Below, piece by piece: positions 42,676 to 51,860 of a DNA stretch of 64,000 bases. Position numbers and translations under genes: made by a program. This stretch comes from Streptomyces eurocidicus (lineage in GTDB: Bacteria > Actinomycetota > Actinomycetes > Streptomycetales > Streptomycetaceae): positions 186,001 through 250,000 of the forward strand of contig NZ_LGUI01000010.1 of assembly GCF_002891295.1 (NCBI RefSeq). The letters are read 5' to 3'. The stretch's first letter is position 1, and each line of letters starts with the position of its first letter. Under the pieces are notes generated by a model. It did not search any database. It was not told where the DNA came from and saw nothing but the letters and a program-made list of their open reading frames with translations.

Positions 42676-44145
42676 TCAGGCCGCCTCGGCCACCGCCGTC
42701 GCCTCCGCCGCCCTCTGTTCGCGCACCCGTACGGCGTGTTCGTCGGTCCGCTGGTCGTAGGAGAGCAGCTTCGGGAGCGCGACGGCGAGCAGTCCGACGG
42801 AGGCCAGGCAGGCCAGGCCGCCGGCCCACACCGAGGTGCGGGCGGTGGTGAGCGCGGCCGTGGCGCCCACCCGGACCTGGCCGAGCTGGGGACCGACGGA
42901 GTACGAGAGCAGCTCGATGCCCGCGAGCCGGCCGCGCAGTCCGTCCGGGATGCTCTGGTCCCACATGGTGGAGCGGAAGAGGCCGCTCACCATGTCGCAG
43001 CCGCCGGCGGCCGCGAGGAACAGCAGCACCAGCCGGACGTCGTGCACCCAGCCCGCCAGGGCCATCGCGAGGCCCCAGCCGAGGGCCGAGCCGACCACCA
43101 TCCGGCCGTGCCGGTGGACCCGGGAGGCCCAGCCGCCGGTCAGGCTGACCACGAGGGAGCCGACGGCACCGGCCGCGTACATCGGGCCGAGCGCCCAGGG
43201 CGCGCCCAGGTCGTCCGCGAGGAAGGGGAAGACCGCCGTGGGGTAGGCGAAGAACATGGCCGCCAGGTCGACGGCGTAGGTGCCGAGGAGCTCCTTGCGG
43301 CTCCAGGCGTAGCGGGCCCCTTCCAGGACGCCCCGGAGCGAGGGCCGTTCGGCTCCGGGCGCGGCGGGCGACGGGGCCAGGCCGAGGGTGAGGGCCGCCG
43401 AGAGGACGTAGGTCGCGGTGTCCAGGACGTAGGCGGGCCGGACCCCGGCGAGGGTGATGATCACCCCGGCCAGGGAGGGGCCGGCGATCGCCCCGACCTG
43501 CCAGCGCATGTGGTTGAGGGTGGTCGCGGCGGGCAGCTGTTCGTGGGGGACGATCCTGGGCACCATCGCCTGGAGCGCGGGGCGCTGAAGCCCGGTCAGC
43601 GCGCTGACCAGCGCGGCCACCGCGTACAGCGGCCAGACCAGCGGGTGCGGCAGCAGGGTGTTGAGGAACAGGACGCAGGTCAGGACGCCTAGGCCGGCCT
43701 CGGTCCAGAGGATCAGCCGGCGGCGGTCGAGGGCGTCGGCGAGCGCGCCGCCGTAGAGTCCGCAGACGATCAGGGGGGCGAGCTCGGCGGCGCCGACCGC
43801 GCCGACCGCGAGGGCGGAGCCGGTCAGCTCCTTGAGCTGGAGGGGCACCGCGACGAACGTCAGGAAGCTGCCGAAGACCGTCACCAGGCCCGCCAGCCAC
43901 AGCAGCCGGAAGTCGCGGGAGGTCCGCCAGGGCGTCAGATCGGGCAGGAGCGCGCGCATCCGGCGGGGGGCGACCGGTCGCAGGGCCCGGACGGACCGCA
44001 GGGCCCGGACGACCCGGACGCCCGTGACGGGAGGGAAGAAGGAGCGCCCGCCGCGAGGTGTCCCGCGCTCCTTCCGGCCGGCGGGTTCGCCGGGCTCCTC
44101 GGACGCACCGTCAGGCATATCGGACGCATCAATCGTTTCGGTCAC
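42676..44145 (-). CDS. MFS exporter (EntS-like)
   Basis: 489 residues with an Arg-rich 65-residue N-terminal extension and then 12 predicted membrane helices starting at FRLLWLAGLVTVFGSFLTFVAVPLQL. The motif GLYGGALADALDRRRLI between helices 2 and 3 is the MFS signature, and the overall pattern matches the enterobactin exporter/TIGR00900 group. It is divergent from ATP-grasp gene 1, so it probably exports the product of the adjacent cluster or gives self-resistance. GTG start. Confidence 0.9.
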   Translation of the reverse strand: MTETIDASDMPDGASEEPGEPAGRKERGTPRGGRSFFPPVTGVRVVRALRSVRALRPVAPRRMRALLPDLTPWRTSRDFRLLWLAGLVTVFGSFLTFVAVPLQLKELTGSALAVGAVGAAELAPLIVCGLYGGALADALDRRRLILWTEAGLGVLTCVLFLNTLLPHPLVWPLYAVAALVSALTGLQRPALQAMVPRIVPHEQLPAATTLNHMRWQVGAIAGPSLAGVIITLAGVRPAYVLDTATYVLSAALTLGLAPSPAAPGAERPSLRGVLEGARYAWSRKELLGTYAVDLAAMFFAYPTAVFPFLADDLGAPWALGPMYAAGAVGSLVVSLTGGWASRVHRHGRMVVGSALGWGLAMALAGWVHDVRLVLLFLAAAGGCDMVSGLFRSTMWDQSIPDGLRGRLAGIELLSYSVGPQLGQVRVGATAALTTARTSVWAGGLACLASVGLLAVALPKLLSYDQRTDEHAVRVREQRAAEATAVAEAA

Positions 44146-44191
44146 GCCACCTCATGCTTGACGCCCGGAAAGATCGAAACAATCGATATGT

Positions 44192-44210
44192 CCAAATAAA
44201 CACCATTTGG
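44192..44210. promoter_or_regulatory. Inverted repeat in MFS/ATP-grasp divergent promoter
   Basis: CCAAAT-N7-ATTTGG is a perfect 6/7/6 inverted repeat in an unusually AT-rich patch (44170-44222) of the 178-base divergent promoter. TCTAGTTTGAC follows. Candidate operator for cluster regulation; no regulator gene is adjacent. Confidence 0.5.
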
Positions 44211-44323
44211 TCTAGTTTGACGTTGGGAAGGTCGGGAGCTCCGGGGCCCTCGCCGCGCGCGGACGGCTGGGCCATACTCGGTGTGCCCGATCCGGAAGCG
44301 CGAGCGGAGGGAGTTGGGGAAGC

Positions 44324-45562
44324 GTGTCGGAGGCGACGCTCCTCGTCATGGGCAACACCGCGATGACGCCCTGGGCCCGGGACCAGATCCGGCGGCTCAG
44401 CGCACAGGCCCGGCGCCGGGGAGTGCGGCTGCTGGGCGCCGACACCGCCGCCAATCTGCGGCGGGCCGCACCCGGGGAGCTCTCCCTCGTCGACGAGGTG
44501 GTGGCGCTCGACGTCTACGACGGCGACGCCTGCCGGGCCTGGGCGGCCGGCCGCCCGGCCGTCGACGCGGTGCTGACGATCCGGGAGCTCTCGGTCCTCC
44601 CCGCCGCGCTGACCGCCGAGGCCCTGGGGCTGCCCGGCAACGACCCGGAGGCCGTGCGGCGGGTCCGCAACAAGGACCTGTGCCGGCAGCGGCTGCGGGA
44701 GGCCGGGTTCCCCCAGCCGCTCACCGCCCTGTGCCGCGACGCGGCCGACGCCGAGTGCTTCCTGCGCGACACCCCCGGCCCGTGGATCGTCAAGCCCCGG
44801 GACGGCCTGGCCGGCATCGGCGTCTCGCGCGTCGACGACCCCCGGGAACTGCCCGCCGCGCTGGCCCGGTTCGCCGCGCCGCCACCGGCCATGGGCCCGC
44901 TGCCGCCGTCCCCGTACTTCCTGGCCGAGACCTTCGTCGAGGGCGAGGAGTATTCGGCGGAGGGCGTCGTGCTGGGCGGCGAGCCACAGGTCCTCGCCCT
45001 CACCCGCAAGGGCACCGCCGGCGGGTTCGTCGAGGTCAGCCAGCGGGTGCCGGCCGGGCTGGACAGGCACACGGCCGACCGCGCGCGCACCGCCGTCGGC
45101 GCGGCCCTGACCGCCGTGGGCGTCACCCGCGGCATCTTCCACGTCGAGTTCTGGGTGACCGCCTCCGGGATCGTCCTCGGCGAGCTCCACGACCGGGGCG
45201 GCGGCGACTACATCCACGCCCTCGTCGAACACACCCGGCCCGGCCTGGAGCTCTACGGAGCCCTCGTCGACGACCTGCTCGGCGCCGCCCCCCGGCCGTT
45301 CCCCGAGCCCGTCGGCAGCGCCCGCGCCGAGTTCCTCCTCGCCCCCGCCGGACGGCTGCGCGCCGTGCGCGGCTGGGAGGAGGTCGCCCACCACCCCGCC
45401 GTCGTCGCCGCGCACCTCCAGGTGGCGCCCGGCGACGTCATCGGGCGGGCGAACGACTCCTACACCCGCTCGGGCGTCTTCGTCGCCACCGCCGACACCC
45501 CCGGCGGCGTCGACACCCTGGCCACGGCCCTCGCCTCACGGATCATCTTCGACACCGAGTGA
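44324..45562 (+). CDS. ATP-grasp ligase 1
   Basis: 412 residues of the ATP-grasp superfamily (carboxylate-amine/thiol ligases): an N-terminal Rossmann-like domain (about 1-100), the ATP-grasp core with GPWIVKPRDGLAGIGV (about 150-165, P-loop-like), YFLAETFVEGEEYSAEG, and the metal/ATP site ELHDRGGGDYIHALVEHTRPG (split: Glu, His, Arg, Asp) near residue 285. It is closely similar along its whole length to the second ATP-grasp gene at 52241. It likely forms an amide or ester bond from a carboxylic acid via an acyl phosphate. Substrate unknown. GTG start. Confidence 0.9.
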   Translation: MSEATLLVMGNTAMTPWARDQIRRLSAQARRRGVRLLGADTAANLRRAAPGELSLVDEVVALDVYDGDACRAWAAGRPAVDAVLTIRELSVLPAALTAEALGLPGNDPEAVRRVRNKDLCRQRLREAGFPQPLTALCRDAADAECFLRDTPGPWIVKPRDGLAGIGVSRVDDPRELPAALARFAAPPPAMGPLPPSPYFLAETFVEGEEYSAEGVVLGGEPQVLALTRKGTAGGFVEVSQRVPAGLDRHTADRARTAVGAALTAVGVTRGIFHVEFWVTASGIVLGELHDRGGGDYIHALVEHTRPGLELYGALVDDLLGAAPRPFPEPVGSARAEFLLAPAGRLRAVRGWEEVAHHPAVVAAHLQVAPGDVIGRANDSYTRSGVFVATADTPGGVDTLATALASRIIFDTE

Positions 45563-45630
45563 CCGCGACCGGCGGCCGCCGGGAAGGGCGTCGGCGACCG
45601 CCCGCGCCACGGGCCTGCGGAGGAAGCCTC

Positions 45631-46401
45631 ATGGACCCCATGCTCAGCAATCTGCTCTACGACCACCCGGAACTGTACGAAGAGGTCTACCCCGACACCG
45701 AGACGGACATCCCGGGCATGTGCCGGCGGCTCTTCGCCGAGCACGGCGCCCCGGCGCCCGGGACCCTGCTCGACATCGGCTGCGGCACCGGCCGGCACCT
45801 GGAGTACTTCACCGGGGCGGGCTACGCCTGCGTCGGCGTCGACTGCCAGGACGCCATGGTCGGCTACGCCCGCGGCCGCCGCCCGCACCTGGACTTCCGG
45901 GTCGGCGACATGCGGACGCTGCGCCTCGGCCGCACCTTCGCCGCCGTCACCTGTCTGGGCTGGGCGCTCTCCAACATCCACAGCAACGCCGACCTGCACC
46001 GCGCGATGGAGACCTACGCGGCGCACTCCGGGCCCGGCACCCTGCTGTTCCTGCACGTGCCCAACGCCATCGCCACCCCCGAAGGCCATGCCTTCCAGCA
46101 GCGCTTCAGCATCGACACGCCCGCGTTCCGGGCCACCGCCGAGGCCGACTACCGTCTCGACCGCCGCAACCAGCTGCTGGTCCGCACCCGCGACTGGCTC
46201 ATCCCCGGCCGGGCGCCGATGCGGGACCACGTACGGTTCCGGCTGCTCTTCCCCAAGGAGTTGGAGGGCTATCTGACGGCGCACGGGTTCACCGTGCTCG
46301 CCATGTACGACAACACGGCCGCCGCGGCGAGCGAGCTGGCCGGTGCGGCGCTCTACGTCCTCGCGCGCTTCGGCGGCGCGGCGCCGGCCGCGCACCCGTG
46401 A
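45631..46401 (+). CDS. Class I SAM-dependent methyltransferase (cluster)
   Basis: 256 residues. Motif I LLDIGCGTGRHLEYF (about 47-61), acidic VGVDCQDAM, motif II TCLGWALSNIHSNADL. It has the features of small-molecule N- or O-methyltransferases found in antibiotic clusters. The start ATG at 45631 follows CGGAGGAAGC, 68 bases after ATP-grasp 1, so probably the same transcript. The substrate may be a product of the ligase. Confidence 0.9.
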   Translation: MDPMLSNLLYDHPELYEEVYPDTETDIPGMCRRLFAEHGAPAPGTLLDIGCGTGRHLEYFTGAGYACVGVDCQDAMVGYARGRRPHLDFRVGDMRTLRLGRTFAAVTCLGWALSNIHSNADLHRAMETYAAHSGPGTLLFLHVPNAIATPEGHAFQQRFSIDTPAFRATAEADYRLDRRNQLLVRTRDWLIPGRAPMRDHVRFRLLFPKELEGYLTAHGFTVLAMYDNTAAAASELAGAALYVLARFGGAAPAAHP

Positions 46402-46429
46402 CGGCGCGGCCGGTCCGCTCCGCCGTCAC
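46398..46429. terminator. Hairpin covering both stop codons of convergent genes
   Basis: GTGACGGCG and CGCCGTCAC form a perfect nine-base stem with a 14-base loop; the TGA of the methyltransferase and the reverse-strand TGA of the aldehyde dehydrogenase both lie in the stem. Confidence 0.6.
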
Positions 46430-47838
46430 TCCGCCAGGTTGACGGTCACGGTCTTGGGCCGCTGGTACTCGGTGACGGCCAGCACGCTCAGGTCCGTGCC
46501 GTTGCCGGACTGCCGGCGCCCGCCGTGCGGCAGCTCACCCGTCTGCTCCAGATGGCAGTTGACCCACACCTCCCCCGCGTCCAGCCGGGTGGCGAGGCCG
46601 AGCACCTCCGGCACCGCCCGGCCCCACACGCTGGCGGCCAGCGCGTGCGGCACCCCGTTGGCGGCCTCGACCAGGGCGTCCGGGCCGTCGACCGCCTGGA
46701 CGGTGAGCACCGGGCCGAAGACCTCCGTCAGGACGGCCGGGTCGTCGTCGGGCAGCTCGGCCAGGATCATGCCCGGGCGCCAGTAGCCGCCGCTCTCGTC
46801 CTCCGCCGTGGCCACGTCGCCGACGTACCGGGCGCCGGCCCGGCTGGCGTCGACGATGCCGTCGAAGCGCTTGAGCTGCTCGGGGTTGTTGAGGGGGCCG
46901 AAGTCCCGGCCGGCCCGCCGCCGCCCCATCGCCGTGGCGAGGCCGGCGACCGTCCGCTCGTAGGACTCCCGGAGGGTCAGCACCCGCGCGGGGGCGGCGC
47001 AGCTCTGGCCGGCGTTGTAGGTGGCGGCGCGCACCAGCCGCTCATAGGTGTACTCCGGCGCGTCGGGGAGCACCAGCGCCGCGCAGTTGCCGCCGAGTTC
47101 CAGGCTGACCTTGCGCAGCCCGGCGCGGGCCGCGACGTCCAGGCCGCCCGCGCGGCTGCCGGTGAAGGCGATGCCGTCCACCCCGTCGTGGCCGACGAGC
47201 GTACGCCCCGTGGTGCGGCCGCCGGGCAGCGCGGTGAGGACACCGGCGCCGAGGGTCTCCCGGGCGTGCGCGGCGGCCAGCAGCGCGCTGTCCGGGGTGG
47301 TCCCGGCCGGTTTGAGGACGACGGTGTTGCCCGCCGCGAGCGCGGGCGCGAACCGCCACACCGCCATCAGGAGCGGATAGTTCCAGGGGACGACGGCCGC
47401 GACGACGCCGAGCGGTTCCCAGCGCACCCAGCTCTCCCGGCCGGGTAACCGGTGCCCGCCGCCGGGCGCGAGGTCGGCGCGGACGGCACCGGCGTAGAAC
47501 CGTACGAGGTCGACGCACTGTTCGAGCTCGCCCGCCGCCTCGGCGGCGGGCTTGCCGGTGCCGGCCCGCTCCGCGCGGACGAGCCGCTCGGCGTCGTCCT
47601 CCATGGCCGAGGCCAGGCGCAGCAGCCGGCGGGAGCGCTCGCCGGTCGTCAGCCCGGCCCAGCCGGGCAGCGCGGCGCGGGCGGCCCGGACGGTCGCGTC
47701 GACGGCGCGCGGGCCGGAGGCGGTGGGGTGCGACCGGTCGCGGCCGTTCCTCGGGTCGGTGAGCACGGTCTCGGCCTCCGGGAAGTGGGCGGGGGCGCGC
47801 CGACCGGGCCGGCGCACCCCCTCGGGGACGGGGTTCAT
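46426..47838 (-). CDS. Aldehyde dehydrogenase (cluster)
   Basis: 470 residues of NAD(P)-dependent ALDH: VVPWNYPLLMAVWRFAPALAAGNTVVLKPA (cofactor region, given in part), GIAFTGSRAGG, general base in SLELGGNCAALVL, and the nucleophilic Cys in YNAGQSCAAPARV. Closest to aminobutyraldehyde/betaine aldehyde types. The ATG at 47838 overlaps the DUF3050 stop (ATGA), so the two are coupled. It oxidises an aldehyde intermediate made by the upstream oxidative genes, by inference. Confidence 0.93.
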   Translation of the reverse strand: MNPVPEGVRRPGRRAPAHFPEAETVLTDPRNGRDRSHPTASGPRAVDATVRAARAALPGWAGLTTGERSRRLLRLASAMEDDAERLVRAERAGTGKPAAEAAGELEQCVDLVRFYAGAVRADLAPGGGHRLPGRESWVRWEPLGVVAAVVPWNYPLLMAVWRFAPALAAGNTVVLKPAGTTPDSALLAAAHARETLGAGVLTALPGGRTTGRTLVGHDGVDGIAFTGSRAGGLDVAARAGLRKVSLELGGNCAALVLPDAPEYTYERLVRAATYNAGQSCAAPARVLTLRESYERTVAGLATAMGRRRAGRDFGPLNNPEQLKRFDGIVDASRAGARYVGDVATAEDESGGYWRPGMILAELPDDDPAVLTEVFGPVLTVQAVDGPDALVEAANGVPHALAASVWGRAVPEVLGLATRLDAGEVWVNCHLEQTGELPHGGRRQSGNGTDLSVLAVTEYQRPKTVTVNLAE

Positions 47839-48662
47839 CGCCGGGGCGCGGGCCCGCCGCCGGGGCGGGCGGTGCCGCGGACCGCGTCGAGGACGGCGGT
47901 CCACAGGCGGGCGCGGGCCCGGAGCGCGTCCGCCACCGCGTGCGCGCACTCGTCCCACCGGCCGGAGTCGTCACCGCACAGGTCCACGAGCAGGCGCATG
48001 GCCATCGGGGTGTGTTCGTCGGCGTCGACCTCGATATGCCGGGACAGGTAGTCCTTGAACCGGGTGAGGGTGGCGTGCGGGTCCTCGATGCGTACGACCT
48101 GTTCGAACATCTCCGGGATCAGGTCCTCCCGGCCGAAGGCGAAGACGGCCGCCTGGCAGTGCACGGGCTCGTCCTCCAGCACGGTCCAGGTGGCCGAGAG
48201 GAAGTCGGCGGAGGCCCGGGGCGCGCCGGCCGCCTCCAGCGCCTTGCCCACGGGGACGCCCTCGCGCAGGGCCCGGACGAAGGAGTCGATCGGCCCGGTG
48301 TCGGCGCCCGCGTCGGCCATGCCGGCGCGGTAGAGCTCGAAGTGGCTGAGGTAGCCGTCCCCGAGCTCGTCGCTCTCCTCCACCAGGACGATCTCGTTGA
48401 TCAGCCGCCGGCCGGCCGCCGTGCCCTCGGGTACCCAGGGCACCCGGACGCAGGTGAGGTGCCGCTGGAGGCTGGTGAGGAGCGACATGAAGTCCCAGAC
48501 GGCGAAGACGTGGTGCTCCATGAAGACCCGGGCGGCGCCGGTGGTGGTGATGCTCCGGTAGACGGGGTGGCGGACGACCTCGGTGCGGACGGGTTCGATC
48601 CGCTGCTTGAGGGCGGTCAGGCCCGGGTGGGTGATCCGGGCGTGGTAGCGGGAGAGTGTCAT
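47835..48662 (-). CDS. DUF3050 protein, haem-oxygenase-like fold
   Basis: 275 residues matching DUF3050: HPVYRSITTTGAARVFMEHHVFAVWDFMSLL and LTCVRVPWVPEG at the N-terminus, INEIVLVEESDE in the middle, and EDEPVHCQAAVFAFGREDLIPEMF (all abbreviated here). The all-helical fold with spaced Glu and His (EHH, EE, H, H/D near residues 230-235) recalls haem-oxygenase-like di-iron oxidases that hydroxylate or oxygenate amino groups or cleave C-C bonds. A ferredoxin and a Rieske protein are encoded just upstream, giving possible electron donors. The reaction is unknown. Confidence 0.85.
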   Translation of the reverse strand: MTLSRYHARITHPGLTALKQRIEPVRTEVVRHPVYRSITTTGAARVFMEHHVFAVWDFMSLLTSLQRHLTCVRVPWVPEGTAAGRRLINEIVLVEESDELGDGYLSHFELYRAGMADAGADTGPIDSFVRALREGVPVGKALEAAGAPRASADFLSATWTVLEDEPVHCQAAVFAFGREDLIPEMFEQVVRIEDPHATLTRFKDYLSRHIEVDADEHTPMAMRLLVDLCGDDSGRWDECAHAVADALRARARLWTAVLDAVRGTARPGGGPAPRR

Positions 48663-48729
48663 GGTGTGTGCTTCCGGTGTCGGCGCGCGGCCGGTTCGGG
48701 CCGCGGCTCGGGGCGGGCAGGGTCGCGGT

Positions 48730-49302
48730 TCAGTGCCGCGCGTGGTCCGCCCGCGCGCACGACCGGCACGGGCAGTGCGCGCACCCGACGTCGTGCAGAT
48801 AGTCGGGCGGCTGGGACTTGCTGTCGCAGATCAGGCAGTGCAGTCCGCCGATCTCGCTCAGCACCTCCTCGTAGGCCACGACCTCCATCCGCCGGTCGGA
48901 GTCGACGGGCATGTGCGGGGCGCCGATCGCGAGGATCACATGGTCCGTGAGGGCGCCGACCGCGTGCGAGACCGCGCCCTCGACGAGGTAGATCTCACCG
49001 GCCGCGGTGCGGTGCACCCGCCCGTTGTAGGTGATCGTGCCCTCCCCGCCGAGGACGACGAGCACATGGTGGCCGGGGTGGGTGTGCGGGGGGAACCCCG
49101 CGCCGGCCGGGAGCCGGATGATGTCCGCCCCGATGGTGCCGTTGCTCACCAGGCCCAGCCCGCTGGCGGCGGCGCCGTGCATGGGCACCGGGCGCTCGTC
49201 GTGCGGGATGTGCAGCGAGGTGGCGGTGTCGCCGATGGTGGCCGCCGCCCACCGGACGATCGACAGCTCCTCCTGCCCCGGCCGCTCCAGGCCCCGGGTC
49301 AC
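48730..49302 (-). CDS. Cupin protein with cysteine-rich C-terminal tail
   Basis: 190 residues from a GTG overlapping the ferredoxin stop (GTGA). A single cupin barrel spans about 45-145: metal motif FPPHTHPGHHVLVVLGGEG and second motif AGEIYLVEGAVSHAVG. The Glu usual in motif 1 is not obvious. After about residue 160 comes CLICDSKSQPPDYLHDVGC and then AHCPCRSC, so there are about seven Cys plus His, a possible zinc or iron-sulfur site. Function unknown; cupin domains catalyse oxygenations and isomerisations. Confidence 0.85.
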   Translation of the reverse strand: MTRGLERPGQEELSIVRWAAATIGDTATSLHIPHDERPVPMHGAAASGLGLVSNGTIGADIIRLPAGAGFPPHTHPGHHVLVVLGGEGTITYNGRVHRTAAGEIYLVEGAVSHAVGALTDHVILAIGAPHMPVDSDRRMEVVAYEEVLSEIGGLHCLICDSKSQPPDYLHDVGCAHCPCRSCARADHARH

Positions 49303-49562
49303 GACGCCCCGTCCTTCCCGCTCTCCGTGAAGTACTCGGCGTTGATGGTGGCGAAGTGCTCCCACTCCGGTGGCAGTTCCTCCTCCCGGAAGATCGCGTC
49401 CACCGGGCACACGGTGGCGCAGAGGTCGCAGTCGACGCATCGCTCGGGGTCGATGAACAGCTGCCGGTCCTGGTTCTCGCCCTCGATGCAGTCCACCGGA
49501 CAGACGTCGACACACGCGCCGTCCTTGACGTCTATACAGGGCTGAGTGATCACATACGTCAC
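49299..49562 (-). CDS. Seven-iron-type ferredoxin
   Basis: 87 residues, FdxA-like. PCIDVKDGACVDVCPVDCIEG and ERCVDCDLCATVCPVDAIF (abbreviated) give the Cys pattern of one [3Fe-4S] and one [4Fe-4S] cluster. GTG start at 49562 with AAGGAGAGG upstream; the end overlaps the cupin gene. Electron donor for an oxidative enzyme in the same operon, most simply the DUF3050 protein, by inference. Confidence 0.93.
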   Translation of the reverse strand: MTYVITQPCIDVKDGACVDVCPVDCIEGENQDRQLFIDPERCVDCDLCATVCPVDAIFREEELPPEWEHFATINAEYFTESGKDGAS

Positions 49563-49627
49563 GTGCGGTCCTCTCCTTGTGAGCGGCCCTCGTCCCGGAC
49601 CGCCGGCGGTTGTCGTCCCGCCCGTGG

Positions 49628-49888
49628 TCACCCGGCCCCGGGCGGCCCATGCTCGGCGATCGCCAGGTCGGCGCACTGGGGCCCGCGCACCCGGCACCCG
49701 GTGCGCAGGTCGAAGGTGGCGCCGTGCCAGGGGCATTCCAGGAAGGCGCCGGTGACGACGCCCCGCGCCAGGGGGGCGCCGCGGTGCGGGCAGCGGGCCG
49801 GCACCCTGACGGTGCGGTCGCCCACCCGCACCGCCAGGGCGGTCCCGTCCGGCAGTTCCTCGATGGAGCCGTGGGTCCTGTCGCTCAT
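49628..49888 (-). CDS. Rieske [2Fe-2S] protein, small
   Basis: 86 residues: ARCPHRGAPLARG (CxH box) and ECPWHGATFDLRTG (CxxH box), the two Rieske ligand boxes of a NirD-like or biphenyl-ferredoxin-like domain. No membrane anchor. ATG at 49888. It lies between the ferredoxin and the large unknown gene, 65 and 41 bases away, in the same operon. Confidence 0.93.
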   Translation of the reverse strand: MSDRTHGSIEELPDGTALAVRVGDRTVRVPARCPHRGAPLARGVVTGAFLECPWHGATFDLRTGCRVRGPQCADLAIAEHGPPGAG

Positions 49889-49929
49889 GCGTCCCTCGTA
49901 CGTCCCGGGCCGGCCGCGGCCGGCCGCCG

Positions 49930-51860
49930 TCAGATGTCGAGATCCTTGACCTTGTCGGTCCACTTCTCCTCGAAGTGCAGGCCCCTGCGGTACGTCGCGT
50001 CGGCGACGCCCTTGGCCCACTGGGTGTAGCGGTGGCCGAGGATCATGTCGCGGGGCAGGAAGCGGTTGTCCCGGTGGTACGCGGACCGGTTCAGGCGGAC
50101 GTCCGCCAGCCCGTTCCAGTCGGTTCCACCGTGCGTGACCGTGATCGGGAGCCGGCAGGCGAGCCGGATGCCGGTGGCGGTGTGGCCACCGTGGTTGGCG
50201 TCCTCCGCGACGGCGATGTCCGGGAGGTTGAACCCCTGGGGCGGGAACCGCATGACGGGCGCGTAGTTCTGCGCTTTCTTCACCGCGTTGTAGCGCATCC
50301 GCTGGGCGATGACGTTGTACATCAGCACACGGTTCGCGGCGATTCCGAAGTCCTCGGGCCGGAATCCCTCGCGGAAGCCCGTGTAGCAGAACAGGTCGGT
50401 GAACTCCATGGTCCACGGCTGATCGAGTTTCCGGCCGTGCGGCACGGTGAAGATGGCGAGATCCACGGGAAGATCCCGGGCATTGGCCGCCCAGTGCGCG
50501 ATTTCCTGTACGACCCGGGTCGGGCTGCCGCCCGCTTCCAGGACGAGTTCCAGGAAGCGGTCCCATTCGGCCGGAATACCGCTGCGCCCGGGAAGTTCGA
50601 CGCCCGTCCGGTCATACAGCTGGGCGCATAATTCCTCCGGTACCGGCCGGACCCGCCGGTATTCGGAGAGCGGCAGCAGGAACTCGCGGCGCTCCCAGTT
50701 GCTGCCGTCGAAATGCAGGCAGCGTTCGTGCGTCCGCTCGACCTCGGTACGCACCCGGCCCAGCCGCCGGGCCAGGCCGACGGCGCCCTCGGGTCCGTCG
50801 AGGTCCGGGGGCTCCCCGGCGGCCCGGCCGCCCGGCAGCCGGGCTCCGTACTCCCGGAACTTGCGCACCAGGAACAGGGCGAGCGCGGGGAAGGAGAGGA
50901 AGGACTGGTTCAGCTCCTGGAGGACGAAGCCGGCCTCCTGCCAGCACCACAGCTGGGTCATCAGGGCCAGGGAGGTCTCCGGCCAGTCCGCGACCGGGAG
51001 CTTCCGGCACTCGGTGACCAGGGCGACGACGCCCCGGTTGTCGACGGGGGTCTCGTCGGTCAGGAACCTCACCCGCTCGATGGAGGAGACCCGCCGCTCG
51101 AAGGTGGCGAGCAGTTCGTCCCGCTCCTCGGCGGCCAGCCGCGCCCAGGCGTCCGCCGAGGTCCGCGGCAGGTGGCCCAGCGCGGGCGGCGGGCCGAGCC
51201 ACAGGCCGGGACGCCCGGCCCGGTCCGCCGCGCCCTCGCCGGCGGGCGCGCCCGCGGTCCTGACGTCGAGGCCCGCGCGCGGCCCGCCTCGCGGGCGGCC
51301 GCGACATCGGCGACGGCGAGGAGCGGCGCCCCCAGCCGGACGGCGGCGGTCAGCGCGGCGAGGTCCTCGCCCTCCGCGTCCGTGACGAACACGACGCCGC
51401 CGCGCCGGCCGTGGGCCGGGCCGGGCACCTCGGCGGCGCGGGCCAGGGCGGCCGTGGCGTCGCCGGGCCGGGGGCCGAGCCACTCCGTCATCCGCAGCAG
51501 GGCCCGGTCCACCCGGTCCTCCCGGCGGAGCGCCAGACAGAAGAGGTGCCACCAGACCAACGACGCCCGCGCGTAAGGGACCTTGAAGTGGTACCAGAGC
51601 CGCTGGAAGCGAGAGAATTCCTCCGGTGGAATGCCGTACCGGGCCGGATCGAAGGGGCCGCCGGAGCCCGCTCCTGCCGGTCCGTCGAGGACGGTGACAC
51701 CGACCTTGCCCGCGGCGACCATGCCCGCCAGGACGACGAGATCGCCGTCGTCGGTCAGCATTTCCAGTCGGCGGGCGAGATCTCTCTCCACTCCGGCTAT
51801 CTCGGTCTCGGCTGCGCCCAGGAAATCCGAGGGGGATCGCGGCGAGATCGACGGTGCCAT
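49930..51860 (-). pseudogene. Large unrecognised cluster protein, one-base frameshift
   Basis: First gene of the minus-strand operon. From the ATG at 51860 (GGAGG five bases upstream) about 200 codons read sensibly (MAPSISPRSPSDFLGAAETE..., LWYHFKVPYARASLVWWHL), then near 51275 the frame changes and continues to 49930 (DAWARLAAEERDELLATFE, WCWQEAGFVLQELNQSFLSF, FDLFCYTGFREGF-like segments; last residues KWTDKVKDLDI). The length of 1931 bases is one short of a multiple of three, so a single deletion restores about 643 residues. I recognise no domain. It is rich in Trp, Tyr and His, without signal or membrane helices. It could be a new enzyme or scaffold. Confidence 0.75.
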
